Counted from the stretch's first letter, positions 15,934-25,351 are shown. The stretch is DNA of 64,000 nucleotides from Betaproteobacteria bacterium (GCA_028292405.1 JAQGMJ010000028.1:62001-126000), one strand, 5' to 3'. Numbers and translations are program-made. The notes: generated from the sequence alone by a model not told the origin.

Positions 15934-16920
15934 CTATTTCAAAATATTTCGCGCCGCCGCCTCGATCTTGGCGGCGGATAGGCGCGATTCGTCTTCCAGC
16001 ACCTGCGCATAGCCCACCGGAATGCGCGGCGCGCCTAGGCGCGCGACCTTGCAGCCGACATGCTCGGCGACGCTCGCCGCCACTTCGGCGCCGAAGCCCG
16101 CCACCTGCACGGCTTCATGCACCACCAGCACCTTGCGCGTTTTGACGGCGGAAGCAAACACGGTCTCGCGATCCCACGGCCAGAGGGTGCGCAGGTCGAT
16201 CACCTCGGCGGCAATGCCTGCCTTGCCGAGGCTGGCAGCCGCCTGCACCGCCAGACTGACGCCTCGCGACCAGGTGACGATGGTCAGGTCGCCGCCCTGG
16301 GTCAACACGTTTGCGCGGCCCAGCGGCACTTCGCTGCCAACCGTCACTTCGCCGGTCAAGCCCCAGAGTTCCTTGTGTTCCATGTAAATCACCGGGTCGC
16401 CGGAATCCAGCGCGCTTTTCAGCAGGCCGTAGTTGTCTGCCGGCGTGCCGGGCACGGCAACCACCAGGCCAGGCATGTGCGCGAACCAGGCTTCGAGCGA
16501 CTGCGAGTGCTGCGCGGCGGAGGCGCTCCAGATGCCGATGGGCATGCGCGCCACCAGCGGCACCCGGCCCTGGCCGCCGAACATGTAGCGATTCTTCGCG
16601 GCCTGGTTGACGATCTCGTCCATCGCGCACAGGGCGAAGTCGATCACGCGCATTTCCACCACCGGCTTCAAACCGGCGAGCGCCATGCCGACGGCGGCGC
16701 CCATGATGTTGGCCTCCGAGATCGGCGTGTCGATGATGCGGTCCGGAAACTCCTGCGGCAGGCCGCGATACTGGCCGAACACGCCGCCGCGGCCCAGGTC
16801 TTCGCCGAGCGCGACGATGCGCGCATCGGCGCGCATTTTTTCGCGCAGCGCGAGGCAGGCGGCCTCGGCGTAGGTCATTTGTTGCGTGTGCATGGCCGTC
16901 TTGCGCTCGGGCGCGTTCAT
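15934..16920 (-). CDS. 2-oxoacid (pyruvate/acetoin) dehydrogenase E1 component, beta subunit
   Basis: A 328-residue transketolase-fold subunit. Recognisable stretches are 'TYAEAACLALREKMRADARIVALGEDLGRGGVFGQYRGL', 'RIIDTPISEANIMGAAVGMALAGLKPVVEM', 'DEIVNQAAKNRYMFGGQ' and the C-terminal domain with 'VEVIDLRTLWPWDRE' and 'VLVVHEAVQVAGFGAEVAA'. It pairs with E1 alpha to bind TPP and decarboxylate a 2-oxoacid or acetoin. It overlaps the E1 alpha stop by four bases. No E2 or E3 gene follows; the strand downstream is empty for about 200 bases. Confidence 0.92.
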   Translation of the reverse strand: MNAPERKTAMHTQQMTYAEAACLALREKMRADARIVALGEDLGRGGVFGQYRGLPQEFPDRIIDTPISEANIMGAAVGMALAGLKPVVEMRVIDFALCAMDEIVNQAAKNRYMFGGQGRVPLVARMPIGIWSASAAQHSQSLEAWFAHMPGLVVAVPGTPADNYGLLKSALDSGDPVIYMEHKELWGLTGEVTVGSEVPLGRANVLTQGGDLTIVTWSRGVSLAVQAAASLGKAGIAAEVIDLRTLWPWDRETVFASAVKTRKVLVVHEAVQVAGFGAEVAASVAEHVGCKVARLGAPRIPVGYAQVLEDESRLSAAKIEAAARNILK

Positions 16921-17939
16921 CGCCAGGCTCCCGTCACCGTGTTCATGATGTCTTCGTAAGCCGCTGAGGCCTGTGGCCAGGGCGCGGCATCGGCCGTAGC
17001 CAGGGCCGCAGCGATTTCCTGCCCGGCTTCGCCGTCGATCGCGTCAACTGCGGCGGCCGGCACGCCACGTTCCAGCAGCTTGGCGCGCGCCAGCAGCAGT
17101 GGATCGGATTGCTTGGCTGTTTCAACTTCCCTGGCGTCGCGATAGCTGCCCGGGTCCACCGATACATGGCCCTTGAAGCGGTAGGTGACCGCATGCAAAA
17201 AGCGCGGGCCGCCGCCGGCACGCACTTGAGCAGCCAGGCGGGCGGCGGCGGCATCGACCGCTTCGACGTCGTTGCCGTCGACCTTCTCCGAGGCAATCGC
17301 CAGCGCCTTGGCACGCGCGGAGACGCCCTTGCCCGCCGTCATCGGGCCGGTCGGGGTGGTGGCGGAAATGCGGTTGTCCTCGCAGACAAACAGCACCGGC
17401 AACTGGTACACCTGGGCCCAGTTCAGGCCCTCGAGAAAAGGGCCGCGGTTGGCGGCGCCATCGCCAAAAAAGCAGGCGACGATGTTCGGCTGCTTGCGCA
17501 GTTTCAGCGCATGGGCGGCGCCGGTGGCGATCGGAATGCCTGCCGCCACCACGCCGTTGGCGCCCAGCATGCCGACCGAGAAATCGGCGATGTGCATGGA
17601 GCCGCCCTTGCCGTGGTTATAGCCGGTGGCGCGGCCGAACAGCTCGCACATCATCCGCGCCGGGTCGGCGCCCTTGGCCAGCGTATGGCCGTGGCCGCGG
17701 TGGGTGGAAGTCAGCAGGTCTTTGCGAACCAGATTGGCGCAGACGCCGACAGCCACCGCCTCCTGGCCGGTGGAAAGATGCAGCGGGCCGCGCACCTTGG
17801 CCGGGGTAGCGTTCTCGGCCAGGCCCCAGGCGGCGACGCCACCCTGGCTGGCCGTTTCGGCGGCATCCTCGAATGCGCGGATCCGGCGCATCACGCGGTA
17901 AAGGTCGAGCAGGCGTTGCTGGGGCACGGGTAGCACCAC
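16917..17939 (-). CDS. 2-oxoacid (pyruvate/acetoin) dehydrogenase E1 component, alpha subunit
   Basis: A 340-residue subunit with a GTG start at 17939. The TPP/Mg site is the 'GDGAANRG' motif beginning at residue 159, and upstream lies the conserved 'TSTHRGHGHTLAKG' and 'NHGKGGSMHIADFSVGMLGANGVVAAGIPIATGAA'. The 'GKGGSMH' and 'IVGAN'-like run resemble AcoA/PdhA. The pair could serve acetoin, pyruvate or a branched-chain acid; sequence inspection does not decide between them. Divergent from the HD-GYP gene across about 240 bases. Confidence 0.92.
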   Translation of the reverse strand: MVLPVPQQRLLDLYRVMRRIRAFEDAAETASQGGVAAWGLAENATPAKVRGPLHLSTGQEAVAVGVCANLVRKDLLTSTHRGHGHTLAKGADPARMMCELFGRATGYNHGKGGSMHIADFSVGMLGANGVVAAGIPIATGAAHALKLRKQPNIVACFFGDGAANRGPFLEGLNWAQVYQLPVLFVCEDNRISATTPTGPMTAGKGVSARAKALAIASEKVDGNDVEAVDAAAARLAAQVRAGGGPRFLHAVTYRFKGHVSVDPGSYRDAREVETAKQSDPLLLARAKLLERGVPAAAVDAIDGEAGQEIAAALATADAAPWPQASAAYEDIMNTVTGAWR

Positions 17940-18179
17940 GAGTGGGCAAAGCGTAAAAGTTTAGCAGCTTGTGCCGCGCGGCAGATGCCTTTGGCGGCCC
18001 GGTCGATGTTGCAGCGCGAGGAATAGGGGCTTTTCCCGCTCCATTTCGAAGCCAGCCGCATACGCCCCCGCCGCTACCATGCATGCTCTGGAAATGTGTC
18101 GCCACGGCGCGGAGCCGTGCGCGATTGCGGGGCGCTCCTGCCACATACCCTGGCAATTCCATCATTCAAGAACAAGCAC

Positions 18180-19460
18180 ATGCAAGCACGCGCGTCGATC
18201 GATCAGTTGAAAGTGGGGGTCTATATCCATCTCGACCTGGGATGGATGGACCATCCTTTCGGCTTCAGCAGCTTCAAGATCAAATCCGTGGAGCAGATCG
18301 GCACTCTGCGCCAGCTCGGGCTGACCTCGGTGCGCATCGATCCGGACAAAAGCGATGCCGCGATAGACCCGATCCGGCCGCAGGCGCCTGCCGCGATCCA
18401 CCTCGCCGCCACGGCCACCCCGTCCCCCCCGGCCCATCCGGAGCCGCCTTCGCTTTCCCCGGCCTTGCAGGCCAAGCATGAGCGCCAGAAAAAGCTGGCC
18501 GAAAAGCGCGAAGCCATCGCGCGTGTCGAACGCCGCTACCAGAAAACCGCCGAAGGATTGCGCAGACTGCAGAACTCCCTGCAAAAATCGCCCGCGCAAA
18601 GCATGGTCGAAGTCGCCGCGCTGGCCCATTCGCTGTCGAGCGACCTGCTGGCGCAACCGGAAATCGCCCTGTTCGCCATGCACTCGCAATCGCCCAACCA
18701 GGAACCGCATGCGCATGCGCTAAACGTGGCGCTCTTGAGCCTGGTGATCGCCCGCGAAATGCAGATCGCCGGGGACGAAGGCGCGCTGCTGGTACAAGGC
18801 GCGTTCTATCACGACCTCGGCCTGCGCGAAGTGCCCTCGCGCATTTTGATGAAGACCGAAGCCCTTTCTTCCTCCGAGCGCGCGGCGCGCGAGGAGCATG
18901 TCGAATCCGGCGTGCGGTTCGCGCGCGATTTGCAGCTGCCGCTGCCGGTGATCGAGATCATCGCCCACCATCATGTGCTGATGGACGGCTCGGGCTATCC
19001 CGCAGGCATGCAGCCGGCCAGCCTCTCCTCGCTGGCGCGCATCGTCGCGCTGGTGAACCAGTACGACAACCTGTGCAACAACGCCATCCTGGCCCGCTCG
19101 CTCACGCCGCACGAGGCGCTTTCGCTGCTGTTCAAGCAGCAACGCCAGAAGTTCGATGAAAAGGCGCTGCAGATCCTGATCCGCTGCCTCGGCGTCTATC
19201 CGCCGGGCACGCTGGTGCAGCTATCCAACGATACGGTCTGCGTGGTGTCATCGGTCAACACCGCACGCCCGCTGCGGCCGACCGTGGTGGCGTATGACGC
19301 CAAAACACCGCGCGAGGCCCCGATGGTGGTCGACCTGCTGGAAGAGAAGGACATCAACATCCGCGCCGCCCTGCGGCGCTCGCAGGTACCGGCCAACGTG
19401 CTTGACTACCTCACCGGGCGCGGGCGCGTCACCTATTTCTACGAGCGCGCGGAAGCCTGA
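18180..19460 (+). CDS. HD-GYP domain protein with N-terminal DUF3391 (putative c-di-GMP phosphodiesterase)
   Basis: A 426-residue protein. Residues 1-55 ('SIDQLKVGVYIHLDLGWMDHPF') are a DUF3391 domain, followed by a Pro-rich linker, a charged coiled coil (about 97-135) and an HD-GYP domain: HD at 211-212 ('FYHDLGLREVPSRIL'), His240, the His triplet at 263-265 and the GYP motif in 'DGSGYPAG' (269-276). Most metal ligands and the GYP signature are present, so c-di-GMP hydrolysis is plausible. The segment after GYP ('MQPASLSSLARIVALVNQYDNL') is slightly divergent. The start at 18180 matches the usual DUF3391 N-terminus. The histidine kinase gene follows after only six bases, so the two likely act in one pathway. 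Confidence 0.87.
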   Translation: MQARASIDQLKVGVYIHLDLGWMDHPFGFSSFKIKSVEQIGTLRQLGLTSVRIDPDKSDAAIDPIRPQAPAAIHLAATATPSPPAHPEPPSLSPALQAKHERQKKLAEKREAIARVERRYQKTAEGLRRLQNSLQKSPAQSMVEVAALAHSLSSDLLAQPEIALFAMHSQSPNQEPHAHALNVALLSLVIAREMQIAGDEGALLVQGAFYHDLGLREVPSRILMKTEALSSSERAAREEHVESGVRFARDLQLPLPVIEIIAHHHVLMDGSGYPAGMQPASLSSLARIVALVNQYDNLCNNAILARSLTPHEALSLLFKQQRQKFDEKALQILIRCLGVYPPGTLVQLSNDTVCVVSSVNTARPLRPTVVAYDAKTPREAPMVVDLLEEKDINIRAALRRSQVPANVLDYLTGRGRVTYFYERAEA

Positions 19461-19466
19461 GCGCGC

Positions 19467-21050
19467 ATGTCCATGACCGTGCCTTCGGCAGACCTGCTAT
19501 CGAACCACGCCAGCGAAGCGCTGCTGGCGGTGGACCCGGTCACGCTGAAAGTCGTGCGGGCCAACGCGACCGCCGCCGGATGGCTGGGGTACGAGGACGG
19601 ATTGCATGGCAGGGCGGTCACCGACATCGACGTCTCCCTGGCCGGCGCCGTGTTCTGGAACGAAGCCTGCGCCGGCGTGCGCGAGAATCTGGACCGCGTC
19701 GAGACGCAATACAGGCGCGGCGACGGCAGCCTGGTCGATGTCGTGCAAAGCGTATTCGCGGTCCAGGAAGACGGGAGCGATTACTTCGTGGTCCGCGCTT
19801 CCGGGGCGAAACGCCCCTCCCTGTCGGATCAGGCCGCGGCGGACTACGCCACCCAGCTTCGCACCATCCTGGAGGCCACCGCCGAAGGCATCATGGTGCT
19901 CGACACCGCCCAGGAGGTGGTCAGCATCAATCATCGCCTGGCGGCGCTCTGGTCCCTGCCGGGCGAGGCCATCGCCGGCGGCGACAGCGCGCAGATATTG
20001 ACCCTGATGGGCGCGCAATTGCCGGTAGCGGCGGACGCACCCTCCTGCCTGCATGCCCTGCTCTCCGGCGCCTACCGGCAGATGAGCCAGGTCATCACCC
20101 TGCGCAACGGCCGCACGCTGGAGAAGCGCGCGCAGCCGCACCTGGTCGATGGCCGCAGCCTGGGGACCATCCTGACCTTCATCGACGTCACCGACCGGGT
20201 GCACGCGGAACTCAGCCTGAAGTCCGACCGCGATTATCTGGTCGACCTGGTGTCGCGGCAGATCGCCGACCTGCGCCGGGCGCGCGATGAGGCGGAGCAG
20301 GCCAATCTGGCGAAGAGCAAATTCCTGGCGACCATCTCGCACGAACTGCGCACGCCGATGCACGCCATCCTGAGCTTTTCCGGCTTCGGCGAGCGTGGCT
20401 ATGCCAGCAGCCCGCCGGAACAGATACGGCGCTATTTCTCGCGTATCAGCCAGGCAGGCGGCCAGTTGCTGGGGCTGATCGACGACTTGCTGGATCTGTC
20501 CAAATCGCGCGCCGGCAGGCTTTCCGTGGCGCGGGAAATGCAGGACATCCGCCCGGTGATCGACAAGGTCGTGCAGGAGATGTCGGCGCTTGCCGATGGC
20601 AAGCAGCTCGGCCTGGGATGGCGCTTCGAGCACGAGCCGTCGATGGCCGCGATCGACGCCATCCGGCTGGGCCAGGTGGTGAGAAACCTGCTGTCCAACG
20701 CCATCAAGTTCACGCCGTCCGGCGGCGCGGTCGAGCTGCGCCTGTCGCGCGAGACGGACGGGGCCGGCCAGCCCTGGCACCGGCTGGACGTCGGCGACAA
20801 CGGCTCCGGCATCCCGGAGGATGAACTGGAACTGATTTTCGAGCAATTCGAACAAGGCAAGGGGGCTGGCCTGGTTTCCGGCGGCACCGGCCTGGGCCTG
20901 GCGATCGCGCGGGAGCTGGCGCGCGCCCACGGCGGCGACATTTCGGCCGCGAACAATCCGGGAGGCGGCGCCATCTTCACCCTCTTGTTGCCGGCGCAAG
21001 CGGCCGCCGGGGAGCGGCCGGGCGCGCGCGATCTGCTGATCCGGGCATAA
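19467..21050 (+). CDS. PAS-domain sensor histidine kinase, soluble
   Basis: A 527-residue kinase with two PAS-like domains (about 10-115 and 128-245), a short coiled coil, a HisKA domain with the phosphorylated His292 in 'ISHELRTPMHAIL', and a HATPase_c domain with N-box 'RNLLSNAIKFTPSGG', 'DNGSGIP' and 'GGTGLGLAIARELARAHGG'. No transmembrane segment is seen, so it should sense a cytoplasmic cue. There is no receiver domain and no response regulator gene nearby, so it is an orphan kinase. It is translationally close to the HD-GYP gene. Confidence 0.9.
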   Translation: MSMTVPSADLLSNHASEALLAVDPVTLKVVRANATAAGWLGYEDGLHGRAVTDIDVSLAGAVFWNEACAGVRENLDRVETQYRRGDGSLVDVVQSVFAVQEDGSDYFVVRASGAKRPSLSDQAAADYATQLRTILEATAEGIMVLDTAQEVVSINHRLAALWSLPGEAIAGGDSAQILTLMGAQLPVAADAPSCLHALLSGAYRQMSQVITLRNGRTLEKRAQPHLVDGRSLGTILTFIDVTDRVHAELSLKSDRDYLVDLVSRQIADLRRARDEAEQANLAKSKFLATISHELRTPMHAILSFSGFGERGYASSPPEQIRRYFSRISQAGGQLLGLIDDLLDLSKSRAGRLSVAREMQDIRPVIDKVVQEMSALADGKQLGLGWRFEHEPSMAAIDAIRLGQVVRNLLSNAIKFTPSGGAVELRLSRETDGAGQPWHRLDVGDNGSGIPEDELELIFEQFEQGKGAGLVSGGTGLGLAIARELARAHGGDISAANNPGGGAIFTLLLPAQAAAGERPGARDLLIRA

Positions 21051-21260
21051 CGCCTTTTACCGGCACGACCGTGCTTTTTGACGCCACGGCGCAACGCCGC
21101 GAGTCCCCGTTCCAGGGCGGGCCCGGCAATCCGGAGGCACCGGCAATCCAGCTGGAAATAACAACAGCAAGATGTGGTAACCTCTTGAGAGAGAAGCGTT
21201 GTGTCTACCGGAGGGGAAGTATCGGTTGCAGCGCAAGCAAGGCCCCAGGGAGAGATACGG

Positions 21261-23309
21261 ATGGCCCAAGAAGATTCCGGCAAAGAGGGGACGTTCGACG
21301 CAGACGATCTGTCGAACGCCAAGACCATTGTCGTCCCGCGCGACCCGATGGCGCAGACCGGCACGCACACGATGGTCGACCAGAGCGCGCCCAAGCATCG
21401 CGGCGTGCTCGCCACCGATTTCACCGGCCCTTCCTATTCCGAACTGAAGCGCCGCGCCCAGGGCCAGCAGGACAGCCGGGTGGCGCTGCCGATCGGCTTC
21501 CAACTCCACGAATACACCATCGAGCGCATCCTCGGCATCGGCGGTTTCGGCATTTCCTACCTGGCGCATGACACCAACCTGAACGCCAAGGTGGCGATCA
21601 AGGAATACCTGCCCGGCGAAATGGCGGTGCGCGACGACCAAGCGCCCACCGTGATGCCCAAGGCGTCCGACTACGAAGAAGACTACCGCAACGGCCTCGA
21701 GCGCTTCCTGATGGAATGCCGCACCCTGGCCACCTTCCGCCATCCGAACATCGTGCGGGTGTCGCGCTTTTTCGAGGCGCACAACACTGCCTACATGGTG
21801 ATGGAGTTCGAGTACGGCGAATCGCTCGCCTCCTGGCTGAAAAAGCGCCAGGACAGCGGCGAAGGCCCGCCGGACGAGACCGGCATGCTGCGCATGTTCG
21901 AGCCGCTGATGCAGGGGCTGGAGGTGGTGCACAAGGGCGGCTTCATGCACCGCGACATCAAGCCGGCGAACATCTACGTGCGCGACGTCGACGGCAGCCT
22001 GGTGCTGCTGGACTTCGGCGCCGCGCGCCAGGCTTCGGCCGGCGGCTCCAAGGGCCTGACATCGATCGTCACGCCGGGCTACGCGCCGTTCGAGCAATAT
22101 CACTCGCATGGCCGCCAGGGGCCCTGGTCGGACATCTACGCCCTAGGCGGGGTGCTGTACTGGATGGTCTGCGGCAAAAAACCGATCGAGGCGGCCGCGC
22201 GCCTGCAGAGCGACCCGCAGGAGCCGGCCAGCGAAGTGGCCAAGGGAAAGTACAGCGTCCGTTTTTTGCAGGCGATCGACTGGGCGCTGGCCCCGGACGA
22301 CCAGAAGCGCCCGCAATCGATCCAGGAATTCCTGCCGGTGCTGGTGGGCGACGTCGATTTCAAGACGATCAATCGCGGCTATACCGGCAGGCCCGCCAAG
22401 GGGGGTCGCGGCTGGGTCAAATGGGCCGTCGGCGGCGCCGTTGCCGCGGTATTGCTGGTGGCCGTGGGTGTCGGCCTGGCGCTCAAGCTGGGCGGCGCCG
22501 GCGGCGCCGGCGGCGCGGTGATCCAGATGGGCATCGTCCCGGGCACCAGCGGCGCCACCGAGGAAATCCAGATCAAGGCTTCGCTGGCCAAGTTCTCCGA
22601 CTACCTGAAGAAGGCCACCGGGCGCGACGTCAACATTACCGTCACCGACAGCTTTGCTCTCAACGGCAAGGAACCGAAGTTCGACATGATCCTCGGGCCG
22701 ACCTACGACATCGGCCTGGCCGCGCGCGACAAGAAGTACGCGGTGATCGGCAAGTTCCGCGACGTGGCGGCGCTGTTCGTCACCCGTTTCGACGCGCCGA
22801 TCGACAGCATGGACGACATGAAGGAAAAGCGCATGGGCCTGCAGACCCGCAACGGCATGACCGGGCCGATGGCCGCGCGCGTGCTCACCGCCGGCGGCCT
22901 GGTGCTGGACAAGGCGTTCTCCAAGTTCGAGGAGTTCAGCACCACCCACGAAGACGACGTCGCCGAGGCCCTGGTGCAGAACAAGGTCGACGTGGTGGCG
23001 CTTTCCCCCGGCGGTTACGAGGAAGCCGAAAAGCGCTATCCGGACAAGCTGAAACTGGTGACCACCAGCGACCCGATGCCGGGCTTCGCCATCGCCGTGC
23101 GCAGCGACCTGAACCAGGACGAGTCGCTGAAAATCGCCCAGGGGCTTTACCGCATCGACGACAACGAGGAAGGCAAGGCCGCGCTGAAGGCGATCAACCT
23201 CGGCTCGGCCGCCGGCAGCCTGGACATCAAACAGGCCACTTCGCGCGAGTACATCCGCGCCGCCGAGAGCATCGAAGAGGCGCGCAAACTGTATCCGCCG
23301 AAGAAATAA
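21261..23309 (+). CDS. Membrane-anchored Ser/Thr protein kinase fused to an extracytoplasmic PhnD-like binding domain
   Basis: A 682-residue protein from the ATG at 21261, which follows AGGGAGAG; a GTG at 21201 would add 20 residues. The kinase domain (about 83-365) has the glycine loop 'GIGGFG' (92-97), Lys114 in 'VAIKEYLPGE', 'HRDIKPAN' (catalytic Asp232), 'DFG' (251-253) and 'TPGYAPFEQY'. One transmembrane helix (about 385-408) is followed by a Gly-rich linker and a C-terminal domain like PhnD/phosphonate-binding proteins ('KFDMILGPTYDIGLAARDKKYAVIGKFRDVAALFV', 'KRMGLQTRNGMTGPMAARVLTAGG'). PASTA or other usual kinase sensor domains are absent. A kinase gated by a periplasmic solute is the natural reading. 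A terminator follows. Confidence 0.88.
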   Translation: MAQEDSGKEGTFDADDLSNAKTIVVPRDPMAQTGTHTMVDQSAPKHRGVLATDFTGPSYSELKRRAQGQQDSRVALPIGFQLHEYTIERILGIGGFGISYLAHDTNLNAKVAIKEYLPGEMAVRDDQAPTVMPKASDYEEDYRNGLERFLMECRTLATFRHPNIVRVSRFFEAHNTAYMVMEFEYGESLASWLKKRQDSGEGPPDETGMLRMFEPLMQGLEVVHKGGFMHRDIKPANIYVRDVDGSLVLLDFGAARQASAGGSKGLTSIVTPGYAPFEQYHSHGRQGPWSDIYALGGVLYWMVCGKKPIEAAARLQSDPQEPASEVAKGKYSVRFLQAIDWALAPDDQKRPQSIQEFLPVLVGDVDFKTINRGYTGRPAKGGRGWVKWAVGGAVAAVLLVAVGVGLALKLGGAGGAGGAVIQMGIVPGTSGATEEIQIKASLAKFSDYLKKATGRDVNITVTDSFALNGKEPKFDMILGPTYDIGLAARDKKYAVIGKFRDVAALFVTRFDAPIDSMDDMKEKRMGLQTRNGMTGPMAARVLTAGGLVLDKAFSKFEEFSTTHEDDVAEALVQNKVDVVALSPGGYEEAEKRYPDKLKLVTTSDPMPGFAIAVRSDLNQDESLKIAQGLYRIDDNEEGKAALKAINLGSAAGSLDIKQATSREYIRAAESIEEARKLYPPKK

Positions 23310-23337
23310 TTCCGCGCAATACGCATTTTTCGAATCA

Positions 23338-23366
23338 GCGCCGGCTTCAGGCCGGCGCGTTTTTTT
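23338..23366 (+). terminator. Rho-independent terminator after the Ser/Thr kinase gene
   Basis: GCGCCGGC (23338-23345) pairs with GCCGGCGC (23351-23358) around a TTCAG loop, followed by G and seven Ts. Classic intrinsic terminator geometry between the kinase stop and the next start. Confidence 0.85.
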
Positions 23367-23378
23367 GATCCTCTCATC

Positions 23379-25259
23379 ATGTTCCATTTCCGCCGCCTGA
23401 CCGGGGCGCTGCTCCTGGCCGCAGCCGGTCTGGCCCATGCCCAGGGCGAGCCGATCGATGTGTTGACCCGCACGGTCAGATATGTGGACGAGTACCGGGT
23501 CAACCTGGACGGCACCTTCGAGGAAATCGTCACCTCGGAAGTCAAGATGCTCAAACCCGAGGGCGTGGAGCGCGCCTCGCAGGCCGCGATCGGCTACAAC
23601 CGGAGCATCCAGCGGGCACGGGTGACGGCTGCCTACACCCGCAAGGCGGACGGCCGGCGCATCGATGCGCCGCCGGGCAATATCCTTCTCGACGTCGGCA
23701 CCGGCGCGAGCCGCGACCCGGCCCAGGGCAACGACTACACCCAGCTTGCCGTGGCGTTCCCGCAGGTTGAAGTCGGCGACACCACGGTGCTGGAGTATAG
23801 CCTCGCCACTGTCGAAGCCTTGTTCCCGGGACATTTCTCGATCGCCTCGACAGTCAGCCGCGATATCGCCTTTGACACGCTGGTCTTCCGCGTCGATGCG
23901 CCCGCCGCCCTGTGGGCGCAGGCCGAGGCTGTCGGCATGCGCGAGACGGCGAATGCCGAAAAGGATGGCCGCCGGGTGCGCGAATGGACCTACAGCAACC
24001 CGCGGCCGCTGCGCAGCCGCCGCGGCCCGGGCGCGATCTACGATCCGCGGCGCGAGACGGCCTTTTATTTTTCCACCCTGCGCGGCTATGGCGATATCGC
24101 GGCAGCCTACGGCGTGCGCGCCAGCCCGAAGGCCGCGGTGACACCGCGCATACGGAAACTGGCCGACGAAATCGCCGCCGGCAAAGGAAAACCCGGCGAC
24201 CCGCGCGAGCAGGCGCGCGCGCTGTACGACTGGACCGCGCGCAACATCGAATACTCCGGCAATTGCATCGGCCTGGGCGCGGTGGTGCCGCACGATACGG
24301 ACTACATCCTCGACATCAAGACCGGCGACTGCAAGGACCACTCGACCCTGCTGCAGGCCCTGCTGGCGGCGCGCGGCATCAAGGCCACGCAGGCGCTGGT
24401 CAATGCCGACAACGGCTACCAGTTGCCGGCGGTGCCGGTGGTGTCGATGGTCAACCACGTGATCAACTACCTGCCCGACTTCAACCTGTTCATCGATTCG
24501 ACCAGCGCCGACAGCCCCTTCGGCATGCTGCCCTTTGCCGACCAGGACAAGGTGGCGCTGCTGGTGGACGGCTACAAGGAAGGGATGAAGACGCCGGCCG
24601 CCCCGCCCGGCAGCAACGAACAGGCGATGAAGACGCTGGTGTCGGTGGCGGGCGACGGCACCATGAGCGGCACGGTAGAGGTGAACCTGCGCGGCACCTA
24701 CGCCGCCACCATCCGCACGCAAATCCGCAACATGTCGCAGGACGCCAAGGAGGGCTTCGTGCGCAATATGTTCCGCAGCGGCGGGCGCCTGGGCAGCGGC
24801 GCGCTGAAAGCGGATGACCCGCAGGAGCGCCTGCCGGCCTATCACTATGCTTCGGATTTCGAGGTCCTGGGGCTTTTGCCCCTGCCTGCGGCCGGCGCTT
24901 TCACCATTTATCCCCTGATGGTCAATCCCTCGTCGGTCAGCACCTTTGTCGGCGACAACGCGCAGGAACCCGACCCGGCCAACCAGGCCACCTGCAACGG
25001 CGGACGTTCCAGCGAAGAGTATGTCTTCACGCTGCCGAAATCGGTGCAGGTGCAGTCCCTGCCGCCGAACGTCAATCTCACCGAGGGCGCCGTTTCCTAC
25101 ACCGCCAGCTACGCGCTGAAGGACAATGTGCTGAGCGTCAAGCGCATCATCGATGACCGTACCCCCGGCAGCGTCTGCAGCCCGGCCGTGCTGGCGGGCA
25201 AGCATGCGCTGGCGGCGAAGGTAGCGGCCGACCTTCAGGGCCTTGTCGTTTACAAATAG
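23379..25259 (+). CDS. Exported DUF3857 / transglutaminase-like protein
   Basis: A 626-residue protein with a signal peptide ('MFHFRRLTGALLLAAAGLAHAQG'). The first half matches DUF3857 ('RTVRYVDEYRVNLDGTFEEIVTSEVKMLKPEGVERAS'), and the centre is a transglutaminase/protease-like core with the Cys of 'IKTGDCKDHSTLLQALL', the His of 'SMVNHVINYL' and the Asp of 'LFIDSTSADSPFG', so the Cys-His-Asp triad is complete. The C-terminal third is beta-rich. Such proteins are periplasmic with unknown substrates. It begins just after the kinase terminator, on the same strand; a functional link to the kinase is possible but not shown. Confidence 0.85.
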   Translation: MFHFRRLTGALLLAAAGLAHAQGEPIDVLTRTVRYVDEYRVNLDGTFEEIVTSEVKMLKPEGVERASQAAIGYNRSIQRARVTAAYTRKADGRRIDAPPGNILLDVGTGASRDPAQGNDYTQLAVAFPQVEVGDTTVLEYSLATVEALFPGHFSIASTVSRDIAFDTLVFRVDAPAALWAQAEAVGMRETANAEKDGRRVREWTYSNPRPLRSRRGPGAIYDPRRETAFYFSTLRGYGDIAAAYGVRASPKAAVTPRIRKLADEIAAGKGKPGDPREQARALYDWTARNIEYSGNCIGLGAVVPHDTDYILDIKTGDCKDHSTLLQALLAARGIKATQALVNADNGYQLPAVPVVSMVNHVINYLPDFNLFIDSTSADSPFGMLPFADQDKVALLVDGYKEGMKTPAAPPGSNEQAMKTLVSVAGDGTMSGTVEVNLRGTYAATIRTQIRNMSQDAKEGFVRNMFRSGGRLGSGALKADDPQERLPAYHYASDFEVLGLLPLPAAGAFTIYPLMVNPSSVSTFVGDNAQEPDPANQATCNGGRSSEEYVFTLPKSVQVQSLPPNVNLTEGAVSYTASYALKDNVLSVKRIIDDRTPGSVCSPAVLAGKHALAAKVAADLQGLVVYK

Positions 25260-25351
25260 CAGCAGCTTAAAAGCGCATACATGCATTCCAATTTCTTTCT
25301 GGATATGCAGCGGCCCTGCGCATAAAGTAGAAGCCTTGGGGAGGAGACAGG

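Noticed and set aside
21060..21085. Weak hairpin plus T-run behind the histidine kinase
   Set aside because: Only four base pairs (GCAC/GTGC) precede TTTTT; too weak to call a terminator.
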